DNA of 64,000 nucleotides, from assembly GCA_039619475.1 (NCBI GenBank), contig CM077115.1:136226172-136290171 (forward strand). Reading direction: 5' to 3'. Positions 1 through 10,418 of this stretch are shown piece by piece; the stretch's first letter is position 1; every line of letters starts with the position of its first letter. The notes below the pieces were generated by a model. It worked only from the letters and a program-made list of their open reading frames with translations. It did not search any database and was not told the origin of the DNA. The position numbers and the translations under genes are program-made. Source of the stretch: Icerya purchasi. Lineage: Eukaryota; Arthropoda; Insecta; Hemiptera; Monophlebidae.

Positions 1-2867
1 AAATTGCGTTGGTTTTGAAGCGATTTTCCATATATTGCATTGTTCATGATCTTGTAAAGGTTCTTTTCAAAGTCATTATTTGCTAATTGACGGTACTGAG
101 TATTTAATTCTATATATTCCTTCAACCAAGGCGATTGGTTGAAGCATACGCCGCGATGTATTTTAGTTAATCTTAATCCTAAATTTAATGCTAATTTCAA
201 ATATTTTATATGAATAATGTAATTCGACTTATTATATAGTGTTGCAACCAGTTTTTTGATGGTCCCTTTTTTAGAGACATTACGATGTTCAGGGCATAGA
301 GGATAATCGTTATGTAAATGATGTAGACTGGAGGGATACTCCAAATCTACCTCGAGTACACAACCCTCTGTCCCACTTTCATCATAATTTAAAACATCAA
401 GTTGCTGTATTTGATTTTCGGTCATCCACTTAAAGCCACCTATTGGAAGTGGCTCACACATGGCATGACCATACAAATTATTGGCATCGAGATAAATAAT
501 AAAATTACTATCTTCTTCCAACGATGAGGAAGAAGAAGGCGAGGACGAGGACGACGACATAATAGCGTTATTATTATTATTAACTAAATATTTATTGCGC
601 GCTTCACAATAACGTTTAACACATTGCGTGAGACCACCACGTATACCTTTTTCGAAAAAGAGGTACATGTCGTAGTCGGTCAAAAGTTCCAGTTTGACTC
701 CAGTTAATTTCAGCATTGCTACAAATGTGAAACCAGGAACTGTGTAAGACCATGCGGGGTCTAAACCATAAATTTTGTAGCAAACGGTACGGAAATTTTC
801 AAAGATGTCCGCCAGAAGGAGGACGTCAGTCCTTAAATATTCGTCCGAATACTCCCCCAAATTCTTGACTTGAAGGGCATCCCATACTGTCTGTGCATGT
901 TGATAAGCAGTCTCATCGATGGTTGACTTTGTTAGAGAACTGTAAAATGCCGATTTTGGAGGTAACGATTCTTCAGCAAGTTTGGCAAAGTCTGTGCAGT
1001 ATTCATATGGGAAATACCCCTTTCGACGGAAAAGGGGGAGTAAAGACGGATCACGAATGTTAGCAATTGTATGATGGAAAGCGTCATCTGGAAGGTAGCT
1101 CGCCAGCTTCTCCAAGCTTGATGCCATGAAGCTAAAGGAGTCGACAAATCTAAGCTGGAACTTTGCAGGTATGATCTGTTTGGAGATTCCTTTATATCTC
1201 TCTTCAGTGTTTGCAAGCACGTTTATGTCGAGTGTGTCGTATGCCAGTTCACGAACTATTATATGGCTATCGTAGCCTGATAGGTTATGAATAAATACTG
1301 GCAAAAAATTAGGCAAGCGTGACTCAAGATTGCATTTACTATGTGCGGCACCACAATATTCACCAGTTAGATGATTATGGTCCCGAACTTTATCATTGTT
1401 CAGTTGTTTTGCACAAATGTAACAAACGGTAGCACTATCGAATGCTAATTTATCTGCAGCACTCATCACAATTGGTTTATTGTTTTGGTAAATTTCATAA
1501 ATTAATTTTGCATCAATAACAAGTTTTTCTACAAACACTTTAGCAGCGTCACGATCTCGATACAGTCTTTGAGATCTCAATGATGGAGGAAGAATATTAT
1601 CACCAACACGAGATACAATTTTATACGAAAAACTCATAGGCACGTGCTTATGAACTTTTATAGTGTTCTTGCGTGCTTGATCGCTCTGTACACGACGTGT
1701 GATGCGGTCATCTTCCTCTTCTGAGTCAACATTCTCTTCATCATCTCCAACATCATCTACTACAGGCTCCAGTACACACTCGAAATCTGCGTATACAACG
1801 AAGGGGACCCATTGCTGTTGGCGGTATTTATCATGTTGTAGAATGTTTTTCCCCTCCACAGGCATCTCAATTGCAACTGCAGAATATTCCCTGCAATCTT
1901 TTTGGTGTTCCTCAAGCTTTTGAGGACTGTCGACGTGCCACAAGCACCTTCTGCAGATGTGTATTCGTGCTTCATAGCTAGTGATTTGATGACGCACAAG
2001 CTTCTCCAAATCCTTGATGAAACAATAATGTTTCTTGTTCCCGTCTTGGATTAAAAGGAGATCTGTATGATCCTGCTTGTCTTCCTTACAGATACGAATT
2101 GGATAAACAAAGTTCTTTTCATCCAATGCGTATACATTAATTGAGGAGTTTGGATTGATCTTTTCAAATTTTTGCACATCATCAAGACTTGCGGGGAATG
2201 AAATTCCAGTCCAATCATATTTCGCATCCAGTTCTGGTTTATTTTTATACTTATACACACGCTCAGGATTCTGAGGTACAAATTTTGACAGCATGGAATA
2301 CTTGAAGCAGAACGCATCGGTATTTTTAACGTTTATAACTGCTTTTCGAGCACTTATTTTTGATGGTAACGGAATATATGAGGACGCGCGTGCAAGAACG
2401 TTCACTTTATTAATCCTCAGTTCGAGGTACACAATTTTCTTAATCGTCCAGCCTGATCCCTGCACATATTCAAATCTGTCGATCAAATCCTTCATTTCGG
2501 CAACTGAATCTTTGTACCACTTGTTAAAATCATCTCCTTCAACAAGTAATTTACAATTTGACGGAAAATATGTTGGAACCGTGTGTTTTGATTTGGTAAC
2601 TGCTGTTATTCGTTTAAACATGCAATGTAACATGAGGCTGCATTTTAATCCTTTCCCGATCGATCTTGACACTGTATCAATTACAGTTGATTTAATTTTT
2701 TCCAAAAATTTATTGATATCTACAATCCGTGCATTATCATTTATGACCCTGTACGTCGAAATCCTATTTTTGTACCGCTTCGATATATTTTCAATATGAA
2801 ACAGGACTGCCATAGGTCTTTCAACGTCCGCCGGAATATTTGATCGAGATGCAGATTGAGAAGACAT
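1..2867 (-). CDS. Protein-primed family B DNA polymerase, Polinton/Maverick type, partial (C-terminus off window)
   Basis: An uninterrupted reading frame of 955 codons starts at the ATG complementary to 2865-2867 and runs off the left edge. Visible parts in order: a basic N-terminal region; a CxxC..HxxxxC zinc-finger-like segment near residues 303-325; ADFEC (exonuclease motif I) near 361; a second Cys/His cluster with VRDHNHLTGEYCGAAH near 490-510; HNLSGYDSH (exonuclease II) near 526-534; YLRTDVLLLAD (exonuclease III) near 676; poly-Asn and poly-Ser tracts near 760-785; LDANNLYG (polymerase motif A) near 790; and FEKNLYKIMNNAIYGKS (motif B) near 931-950. Motif C would lie beyond the edge. 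Such enzymes replicate linear genomes from a terminal protein. The intact frame suggests recent activity or recent arrival. Adintovirus or related endogenous origin is possible; family assignment is firm. Confidence 0.93.
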   Translation of the reverse strand, partial: MSSQSASRSNIPADVERPMAVLFHIENISKRYKNRISTYRVINDNARIVDINKFLEKIKSTVIDTVSRSIGKGLKCSLMLHCMFKRITAVTKSKHTVPTYFPSNCKLLVEGDDFNKWYKDSVAEMKDLIDRFEYVQGSGWTIKKIVYLELRINKVNVLARASSYIPLPSKISARKAVINVKNTDAFCFKYSMLSKFVPQNPERVYKYKNKPELDAKYDWTGISFPASLDDVQKFEKINPNSSINVYALDEKNFVYPIRICKEDKQDHTDLLLIQDGNKKHYCFIKDLEKLVRHQITSYEARIHICRRCLWHVDSPQKLEEHQKDCREYSAVAIEMPVEGKNILQHDKYRQQQWVPFVVYADFECVLEPVVDDVGDDEENVDSEEEDDRITRRVQSDQARKNTIKVHKHVPMSFSYKIVSRVGDNILPPSLRSQRLYRDRDAAKVFVEKLVIDAKLIYEIYQNNKPIVMSAADKLAFDSATVCYICAKQLNNDKVRDHNHLTGEYCGAAHSKCNLESRLPNFLPVFIHNLSGYDSHIIVRELAYDTLDINVLANTEERYKGISKQIIPAKFQLRFVDSFSFMASSLEKLASYLPDDAFHHTIANIRDPSLLPLFRRKGYFPYEYCTDFAKLAEESLPPKSAFYSSLTKSTIDETAYQHAQTVWDALQVKNLGEYSDEYLRTDVLLLADIFENFRTVCYKIYGLDPAWSYTVPGFTFVAMLKLTGVKLELLTDYDMYLFFEKGIRGGLTQCVKRYCEARNKYLVNNNNNAIMSSSSSSPSSSSSLEEDSNFIIYLDANNLYGHAMCEPLPIGGFKWMTENQIQQLDVLNYDESGTEGCVLEVDLEYPSSLHHLHNDYPLCPEHRNVSKKGTIKKLVATLYNKSNYIIHIKYLKLALNLGLRLTKIHRGVCFNQSPWLKEYIELNTQYRQLANNDFEKNLYKIMNNAIYGKSLQNQRN

Positions 2868-3213
2868 TATGAAAAATATTGATAAACTTGTAAAATTAAA
2901 AAAATAATTTTAATTAAAAAAGAGCCGTAAATAAATAAAATGCTTACTGGTTTTAAAAAATCTGTTGAATGATAACGACTGCGTAAAACTCTAACAAAAT
3001 TTAAAAATCACTTTAAAAACACTTGAACAGTAAAAAACAAACTGAACACAGTGAAGAGCAAACTACAAATGCGACTTCTTCAGGTTTGCAGGTACCTACC
3101 TCGATTATAAACAGCGCTGTGAGCAAAAATGGGAGGGGCTAAAACTTACCTGAAAACTGGTTTCAGCGTGATCCTCTTTCACTATGATACCTAAAAAGGT
3201 GCATGCACCTTGT
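2868..3213. other. Upstream region of the polymerase gene, no gene seen
   Basis: AT-rich leader next to the PolB start followed by unremarkable sequence. I see no convincing core promoter, ORF or RNA gene. Confidence 0.4.
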
Positions 3214-3495
3214 AAATTAACCCACTTCAGAATGAATGAAATAAGACTGCTCAATTCGGCTTGATTTTAGATGCGCATAGATGAGTTAAATTCGTCATTG
3301 ATTTCAGAGAGTTAGATGATGTAAATTGACCCTCTTTAGAATGAGTGAAATAAGACTGCTCAATTCGACTTGATTTTATATGCGCATAGATGAGTTAAAT
3401 TCGTCATTGATTTCAGAGAGATAGACGTTGTAAATTAACCCTCTTTAGAATGAGTGAAATAAGACTGCTCAATTCGGCTTGATTTCAGAGGTTTT
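3214..3495. repeat. Tandem repeat, ~110-bp unit, about 2.6 copies
   Basis: Copies begin near 3214, 3322 and 3433 with AAATTRACCC followed by GAATGARTGAAATAAGACTG and CTCAATTCGRCTTGATTTTA. The third copy is cut short within TTGATTTCAGAGG. Copies differ by only a few substitutions. The array lies between the polymerase gene and the terminal region of the neighbouring element. Confidence 0.85.
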
Positions 3496-4268
3496 CGGCA
3501 TGATGCTTAAAAAGGTATATGAAAAACCACATTCCTTTGGTTATAGAGGTGTTTGAAAGACGTCGTCAAGGGGAGATGAAGATATGTGTGTTTGTGTGTA
3601 GGTGTGTACATGCGTGTGAACGTGTAGCGATCGCGAACAGGTTTCTATCAGTGGCGTGTGAGAGTGTGCATAGATGATCGGCTAGTTAATTTCGAACGAA
3701 CGACTGGAATTCACCTCACCTGGTGTCAGTTTCAACTAGTTGCTGGAACATTTAAATATTTCCATTACAGCCACGGTCGCGCTTACATAATACATCCCGT
3801 AGCAGCACACTCGCCCGCTCTCATTCGACTGATTGAACAATCGAATATTTTCTTTAAAAATAAAATTTTTTGAAAAAAAAATGCTGGAACGGAGCACGAC
3901 TCGGAAAATTCCTTTAAAATTTGGGTTCTAAGTGTTGAGATTCAAACGTTTTTATCACTCCGGCAAAATTTTACCCCTCCCAACCTCGAAAAATTAAAAT
4001 TAAAAAGTATGCTACATATATTACACACAGAGTCATATATAATACATACACATGATGATAGAAGGCGCGGGTATGGGAAAGCGAGTACACTTTCATGGCG
4101 GCTAAGGCTATGTTGAATATATGCGTGGAAACGGTGCGAGCGCATTTATAGATAACAGTATGAACGGGGAATCGGAAAAATTTGAAGAAATTTTGGGGAA
4201 ACTTGGGTGAATTTTGTCTACCTTGATAGGAATTAGGGATCGAATTAGTGGAACTGTCCAGGAAAATT

Positions 4269-4284
4269 GGGGGGGGGGGGGGGG
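4269..4284. repeat. Homopolymer run of 16 G
   Basis: Uninterrupted G run, followed by further GGGGGGG-containing sequence near 4300. It could form a G-quadruplex and is prone to sequencing-length error. Confidence 0.8.
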
Positions 4285-4439
4285 ACTAGGAGGAACTGGG
4301 GGGGGACTTGGGTTAAATTTGATCGCATGGACATAAATTGGGGTAACTTTGGGCTCTAAAAGAGAAAATGGGGTTAATTTTTAGCATCCTGATGAGAATT
4401 TGGGGTGAAATTTCAGCAACCGTCCAGGAAAATTGTGGG

Positions 4440-4615
4440 GAACTAGGAGGAACTGGGGGTAACTTTGGGCTCCAAGACAGAAATTGGGGTGAATTTTGAG
4501 CACCGGGGGATAAATTGGGGTGAATTTTGAGCAGCTGGACACAAATTGGGGTGAATTTTGAGCACCGTGGAACAAATTGGGGTGAGTTTTGAGCACCGGG
4601 GGCACAAATAGGGGT
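4440..4615. repeat. Minisatellite, 31-32 bp unit
   Basis: Four to five imperfect units carrying AATTGGGGTGAATTTTGAGC followed by a variable ACCGGGGGA/AGCTGGACAC/ACCGTGGAAC block. Looser copies continue leftward to about 4390. Any reading frame across it is a by-product of the period. Confidence 0.8.
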
Positions 4616-4674
4616 TGGTGACGTCAGACGCCCCAGGTCCGCTATTTATACACTACTGATTGCCTCGACTCTTC

Positions 4675-4967
4675 TTTCACTCTTTCACTAGACGGAACAT
4701 ACCGAGGCTCTCTGCATTTTTCAACTGACACGTTGATTTTGAAGTTCGTCTACATATTTATTTCCCTTCGGACTGCTAATTGCACGAGTTCTAGTACCGA
4801 TCTTTTTTGACGACTCCCTTGCTATCTCTCCATAGTAGTTCTGGCCGTCCCCATCTTCCCCGAATAACTTTCTTAATGTCCTCAGTTTCCTTTTGTCCTA
4901 CGTTCTTCCTTCTTGATGGGTAATCGTCCGTAGCTGATAAGCCCAATAAAAAAGTAAAAAAAAAAAA
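4675..4967 (+). mobile_element. 5'-truncated non-LTR retrotransposon 3' end
   Basis: The tail GGTAATCGTCCGTAGCTGAT..GCCCAATAAAAAAGTA(A)n matches, in diverged form, the 3' tail of the I-like elements elsewhere in this window (GGGCAATGGTCC..GTTGATGCGCCC(A)n). No coding segment is recognisable upstream. The left limit is approximate. Confidence 0.6.
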
Positions 4968-6111
4968 AGGCTAAACCTTCCGTTTTGCATGTGCGAAAAG
5001 GCACTCTTTCCCCGCACAATTAACGCACTTCACTAATGTAGATAAAGTTGAAAATACTAAAAGGAAGTCGATAATTCTGTGATGTTTCTCTAAATTTTGC
5101 TCTACACTTCCTACAGTATTCAGTTCTCTATTTATTTATACGATGCGCTGGACACTTCCACATCGTCATTTTTGCGTTTTGGGAATTTCTTTTTTTTGTC
5201 GATCGACCCAAAATATCACCCCACCTTTCTGCCGATCTTGTCTTGTCACTTTTTTTGCGCATTTTGCAAATAAATAAATAAATTTATCATGACGCAACAC
5301 AAACCGAGCGAAAATACAGCTGTAAACGAATGAACACGAACAAAAATTAACGGAAAACTACGATAGAATTTTACCGTCTCTGTACACATCCGCTCGACTG
5401 AAAGTGAGCCTGTAAACTGATTTACCGGAAATATACTGTATACGATATACCCGAAATACACAATATATGCAAGGTCAGTTTACATACTTACAAAGACCCA
5501 TAAAAGTAGAAAGTAATTAGGAGTTTACAAAGGGATTAAAGCAAATTCCAGGTAGGCGCGTCAAGCAGTCGTCAGGCAGATGTAAAAATCGAGCGTAAGG
5601 GCCGGTCGCTTGAAACGCTGTATCTTCGTTAGTTTTGTTCCGATTTACTTGAAATTATGACCTAATACTCTCAACATGTTGTACATTCAGAAAAAATAAA
5701 TAAAAAAAAAAATGCAAAAAAAAAGAGTTTTAAAACCTTACCCCGCCCTTAACATATATACTGTAACGGTCGAAATCAAAAATTTTATGTTAAAAGCAAT
5801 AACAAATTAAAACGTATAAATTTTAAAATTAAAATTGTGATCAAGTAATACCTGTATAAAAATTCACATAATGGGCGTATAAAATTTAGTTCTGTTTTAA
5901 TATTTTAAATAAGCGGTTGTTATTAGGTATTTACATATTTAATGCGATATGCTTATATTTATAAATATAATACACTTCAGCGAAATATGACATTTTTTGA
6001 TCATTAATTACTTTTAGCATTTTTAAATCGTTATCGATATCCCCATGGTTATTACCAAATATTTATGTTTATCAGTTATATTAAATGCTATGGATGATTT
6101 TTCAACATAAC
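4968..6111. other. Anonymous AT-rich DNA, no gene seen
   Basis: No gene, RNA or clear mobile element recognised. There is an A-rich stretch at 5690-5725 and strongly AT-rich sequence from 5760 to 6020. It forms the left flank of the giant inverted repeat. Confidence 0.5.
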
Positions 6112-6117
6112 CATACC
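6112..6117 (+). repeat. Target-site duplication CATACC, left copy
   Basis: CATACC directly abuts the left arm, which begins AGTAGTTAAAAAAG at 6118. The same six bases directly follow the right arm at 43280-43285. A 6-bp duplication is the size produced by Polinton/Maverick integrases. Confidence 0.8.
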
Positions 6118-8420
6118 AGTAGTTAAAAAAGGGCGACTCTAGCAGCTCCGCTAATCCGAACAGCAAAAGGCAGTCCAAACCGGTAATCCGAACCCCTAAA
6201 CGTGTGCAGAGGGTTGAAACTAACCTAAGTAACCCAATTTTACGCTCCGACGTCGAAAATTCACCCAAGTTTCCCAAAAATTCCCCCAAAATTCCCCCGT
6301 GCGGTTCCCCTGCAATTCCGACAAACCGAACCGATTATTAATTAACATAAGTAAATTAATTAATGTCTGAAAGTAACCCAAGTCTCCGCTCGCCCCTCCC
6401 AACCACAGCGTTACCGCGATTTTTCAAAATTGCGAGCCTGAGTATGAAAATTCCAAAATGTAACCACAGTATTGAATTAAAAGCTAAAATCTATCCCAAC
6501 ACCTCCATTCGCCCCTCACACACGTATATTTCGATCCCGCACACGCGCCGTTGCTTCGCATATATCTAACATAACGTTCTCCGGTGCAAAAGCGCACGCG
6601 CCGTTCCCACGCATGCTTCGATCTCCGCCGCGATATCACATCCGCGCAAGCGTTCCGTTCACGATACCACAATTTTTTTATAAAATTAACTTAACTATAT
6701 TTTTTATTTTCCGGATTTCCCGATCGTACAGACAAATGCGAAAGCACACGCACTGTTCCCGCGCATATATCTAACATAACGTTCTCCACCGCGAAAGCGC
6801 ACACGCAGATCCCACGCACGCGCCGTCCGTTTACACTATCACGATTATTTTTTTTTAATATTTCAAAGTCTAAGTATGCAAATTTCAAAATTAGCCGAAG
6901 TATATTTTTTTATTTTTCCGATTCCCTGATCTTACTGTCATATGCCATGGCACACGTCCCGATCCCGTGCATATATCTAACACAGCGTTAGCCTCCGCGA
7001 AACCGCACGCGCCAATCCCGCGCATACATTGTCCGCTCGCGGATACCGCGTTTTTAAAAATATTTCAAAGCCTAAGTATATATTATTATTCATACACTGC
7101 TCAATTTTTTAAGGATCTTTCGTATTTTTACAAGTATAGACGCACTCGCGACGAAAAATTCTCCGATCTTATCGTTGCATGTAATCATCACCGTGTTATA
7201 GTATATTTTTTAATTATCATTATTTTTTTTTCACATAATAACCCAATCCCTGCTCCGCTATCTAAACCTATCAGGTTATCCAAAACATTTACAAATTAAC
7301 AAATCAATTATTTCTATAGTCCAAAACTAACCATAGTCTCCTTCGCCCCCTCCGCCATCTTTTCCGATCGATTATAATATACATTATTTATTTTTTCTTA
7401 TCCTCCGATCATCTTACACACCATGGTAACCTAACGTCCAATCTTGCACATACCGCTGCCGCTGTTTTAATATCAAATATATTGCATTCTATTTACTTTT
7501 ACTATGACCACCAAACTCCCGATCGACGCTCTCGCAGCCTCCATCATTTCATATTTGAACGGTAATTATTTTTCTGTGTCCGCCGCCAATACACATAATC
7601 AATTCCCTCACATGTTTACACCACTGCGATACCCACCGCGATATCACATCTAGCACACATCTTCTGCTATTAGTTTCTATATCGTTCATAATAACTTTTT
7701 TCAACTCCAAATATTATGGAATTATCGTAAGTATATTTTTTACGCTTTCGATCATTTCTTCCAACCGTTGATAAATTTTTATTTTTTCTCCGATTCTAAA
7801 AATAAATCCCTCGATACCTTCACTGCCATGAATGTGCACACACCTTCTGCAGTTAGTTTCCATATCGATCATAATAATTTTTTTCAAATTTAACTATTAT
7901 AGAATTAACCAAAGTATATTTTCTTCACTTCCGATCATTTCTTCCGACTGTCCATCATTTTTTTATATTTTTTTCTACGGTTTTAAAAATAAATCCGACG
8001 AAGTCTTCATCAATATGATTGTACACAACATATTCCCTCACACTCAAATGCTACCGTTAGTTCTTACATCATTCATAATAATTTTTCATGTCTAAGTATT
8101 ACTGAATTATTCTGAGTATATTTTTTCACCTCCAAAAATTTTTTCCAAACATGGGTAATAAAATTAATTCAAGTATATTTTTTTATTTAACACAGTTTCA
8201 AAATTTCTCTCTCCCCTATCCATCCTACACAAATTACAAATCTTTCGTATTATTTTTCATGACTACATCCATCCGAAGCTACAGTGAAACCTAACCAACC
8301 ATTCCCGCATTCACATATGCTAGAGCTGGGTTTCCATATCATTCATATTAATTTTTTTCAGAGTCTTTTAGTTTAAGAATATTTTTATTTATTTCAATCT
8401 CTAAATATTTTTTTCTGAAT
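6118..8420 (+). repeat. Terminal array of degenerate ~180-205-bp units (left arm)
   Basis: The phrase ATATATCTAACAYARCGTT recurs at about 6561, 6765 and 6971, giving a period of 204-206 bp. A second phrase of the form AATTA..AAGTATATTTTTT recurs at about 6690, 6893, 7073, 7730, 7912, 8114 and 8170. Units carry CpG-rich pieces such as GCGCGTGCG. Related phrases reappear inside the element at 17770-19200. Short reading frames here (for example 6967-7299, 7832-8095, 8424-8729) follow the repeats and are not considered genes. Confidence 0.65.
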
Positions 8421-8871
8421 ATTTTGTATTATACATATTTTTCACCCTCTATTATGTCTGTACACAGTCGTAACGAAAAAATGCGCCGCTCATATCCTTG
8501 CATGCATGTTGTCATGCCGATTATGTCTGCTGGGATCTTCCCCTTCATATCTTTTGTAGAAACCGGTTTACATATACACACCTACACATATAATCCAAAG
8601 AACATCTGCAAACTTCAACCGTGCACACCTGCAACCAACTTTCACCAAAGGAATGTGGGTTTTCTGTTTTCTGATGTAGCCCTCCCTTTTCAAAGGCAAA
8701 CATCGAGCTGGATTGTCGAACGGATCTGATCGTACAGTCAGTATTAGTGTTATGTTAAACGTATACATTTTGTAGAATCTGTGTTCTTCACCCGTTATTA
8801 AAGATTTGCCGTAATTTTAGAAGTAATAATTTTCTACGTTTTTAGTAAAAAGTTAAAAATATTATTCAAAC

Positions 8872-9876
8872 ATGAATAACAATGCCGATCCGATTGATAT
8901 TAAAACCGCTGAATTTATTCAGAATTCATTTCCGAGTGATAGTGACTCGCATTCGTCTTCTTCACCTCCAACACCACAATGTGATGATGGTTATACATCA
9001 GAAGAATCAACATCTTTTGTACGTAAAATCGTTGATCCTGTATTATTATCACAACAAGTGGATATAGCGGAATATTTTGTAGATATCAGCATCCATATAG
9101 ATTGTGATTATAGTTTCCGAGTAACCGAACTAGCAATGATTGATATGTCTGGCGGGAAGTGTTTGCATACTCTGTATAAACCAAGCAGAGCATGGAATGC
9201 ATCAAAAATGCCGCATTTACAATGTTCTTCAGTGAGTTATTACCTGAAAAACCCTTCATTGTTTCCCTGCCGGGAAGAAATATTCATGGCACGCGATATA
9301 TTCACGATATTGTCCCAAAAACCGAGAGCTCGCGTATATATTTTAACAGTATATGCTAAACTTACACTAATGGAACTTAACGAAAAGTCTGAATTGTTGC
9401 GTGACTTAGACTACGAAATCGTTAATATGGATCAAGTCTTTCGAATGCCTAGTATTGAGGCTCTACATGAAGAGTATTTTGGTATAAGCAATTTGATAAC
9501 TTGTAAACACCATAATGAAAATGATAGTTTTCATTGTGCAGTGAAAAACGTTATGGTGATAAAGACCTGGTATGATCATGTTATCCATCCGCTGAAGCTT
9601 ATGAATAATCTCAATATAAATGATTTAAGTCAGTTGTTCATTACAGTCACCAAAGAAATGATAATTACATTATTTCCGAGTTGTGTTGGAGACATTTATA
9701 TATTTTTACCAGATAGATTAAAACAGGATGATACGATAAAATCACTTCTACCATGTTTTGAACATGAGAATGATGAAGAATATTATTTCGATGACGATAC
9801 ATTACGACATAGTACTCGAAATTGTATGAAAGTAAAAGATTGTATCGATTGTCAACGTACAATTCGCCCGGATTAA
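8872..9876 (+). CDS. Element protein, possible degenerate DEDDh/Maelstrom-like fold (left-arm copy)
   Basis: An intact 334-codon ORF starting at ATG, transcribed inward from the terminal array. Residues 20-49 are Ser/acidic-rich and probably disordered. Residues 66-103 (YFVDISIHID..FRVTELAMID..LHTLYKP) resemble the first strand block of a DnaQ-type RNase H fold, with Asp71 retained but no acidic partner two residues on. Residues 155-200 (VYILTVYAK..YEIVNMDQVF..PSIEAL) and the CxHH..HC cluster 211-222 followed by AVKNVMVIKTWY resemble the last block of DEDDh exonucleases or the Maelstrom domain. If so, exonuclease activity is probably lost and Cys/His residues may bind zinc. This is pattern-based inference; the protein could be a novel element-specific factor. 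Base composition is typical of the element. Confidence 0.75.
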   Translation: MNNNADPIDIKTAEFIQNSFPSDSDSHSSSSPPTPQCDDGYTSEESTSFVRKIVDPVLLSQQVDIAEYFVDISIHIDCDYSFRVTELAMIDMSGGKCLHTLYKPSRAWNASKMPHLQCSSVSYYLKNPSLFPCREEIFMARDIFTILSQKPRARVYILTVYAKLTLMELNEKSELLRDLDYEIVNMDQVFRMPSIEALHEEYFGISNLITCKHHNENDSFHCAVKNVMVIKTWYDHVIHPLKLMNNLNINDLSQLFITVTKEMIITLFPSCVGDIYIFLPDRLKQDDTIKSLLPCFEHENDEEYYFDDDTLRHSTRNCMKVKDCIDCQRTIRPD

Positions 9877-10211
9877 AAATTCATTAATTCGTTCGTTTTA
9901 ACAATTTTATAAATATTTATATGTATATATTTGTATAAATTTTTCCCCCCCGATATATATTCCTTCTCCTATTGTATATATTTTTGTATATATTTTTTCC
10001 TTTTTCCCTCGATATCCGTTCGTTCGTTCATTGTATTGTATATATTTTTTTCCTACATATTTTTCGTCTTTTTTCCGATCCTTTTCGATTTACGTTTATT
10101 TCATTTATTTCTCTATCTATCTCTGTCTTCCCCTCTTAACTTGAAGTACTGGTAATGATGAACTTTTTTCAAAAATCTGAACCAGTTGTGTAAAGTGTAT
10201 ATAATTATTGT
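9877..10211. other. 3' region of the 334-aa gene, no gene seen
   Basis: T-rich, low-complexity sequence with TATATATTTTTGTATATAT-type stretches. Its hydrophobic reading frame (9931-10155) is a composition artefact. Mirrored at 31074-31408. Confidence 0.5.
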
Positions 10212-10418
10212 TTAATTTTCGAATATAATCTTGCTTAATTTGTTCATATCTTTATAGATTAAAAAATTATATTTTTGCCTGTAATATTCCATCTTTTTTC
10301 TTTCTGTAACACACGAATCTAACTGTTCAACTTTTTCACGTACATCACATATTTCCGTAGCTGTGAGAGATTTCATCTGTTTGTAGGATACAACCTCAGA
10401 CTTTAATGGTTCTCTCAA
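10212..10418 (-). CDS. Short coiled-coil ORF or gene remnant (left-arm copy)
   Basis: A 68-codon frame on the minus strand, convergent with the 334-aa gene. It has no ATG at its 5' limit; the first ATG is about 15 codons in. The product is charged and heptad-like (EICDVREKVEQLDSCVTERK, then YYRQKYNFLIYKDMNKL), consistent with a short coiled coil. It may be the C-terminal remnant of a larger element gene cut by the retrotransposon region. I do not recognise a family. Confidence 0.35.
   Translation of the reverse strand: MREPLKSEVVSYKQMKSLTATEICDVREKVEQLDSCVTERKKMEYYRQKYNFLIYKDMNKLSKIIFEN

Larger units (their letters stand above)
1..4657 (-). mobile_element. Partial Polinton/Maverick-like element (one end)
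   Basis: The block combines a protein-primed DNA polymerase gene at the window edge with a terminal region that is a diverged, collinear relative of the outer arm of the 37-kb element to the right. Shared landmarks include CACATTCCTTTGGT near 3525 (also in the right arm near 37330), a GTGTAGGTGTGTA..GGTTTCTA stretch, a unit with ATGTT.ATATATGCG near 4108, and GGGAAACTTGGGTGAATTTT-like sequence near 4200. The candidate outer end is 4657, where the sequence reads ACTACT like the right-hand terminus of the large element, followed by GATTGC as a possible target duplication. The other end lies outside the window, so the boundary is an inference. Confidence 0.5.

Noticed and set aside
1699..2799. 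Frames on both strands inside the polymerase region
   Set aside because: Overlap the uninterrupted PolB frame and lack domain support.
4381..4605. 74-codon frame with repeated HPNLF-like phrases
   Set aside because: Product of the 31-32 bp minisatellite.
6118..8420. CRISPR-like regular spacing of repeats
   Set aside because: Units are ~205 bp with diverged repeats and no short identical repeat/unique spacer pattern; the genome is eukaryotic.
6363..8729. Frames of 60-110 codons in the terminal array (and their right-arm mirrors, including 37254-37559 and 37888-38151)
   Set aside because: They track the degenerate tandem units and lack any protein signature.
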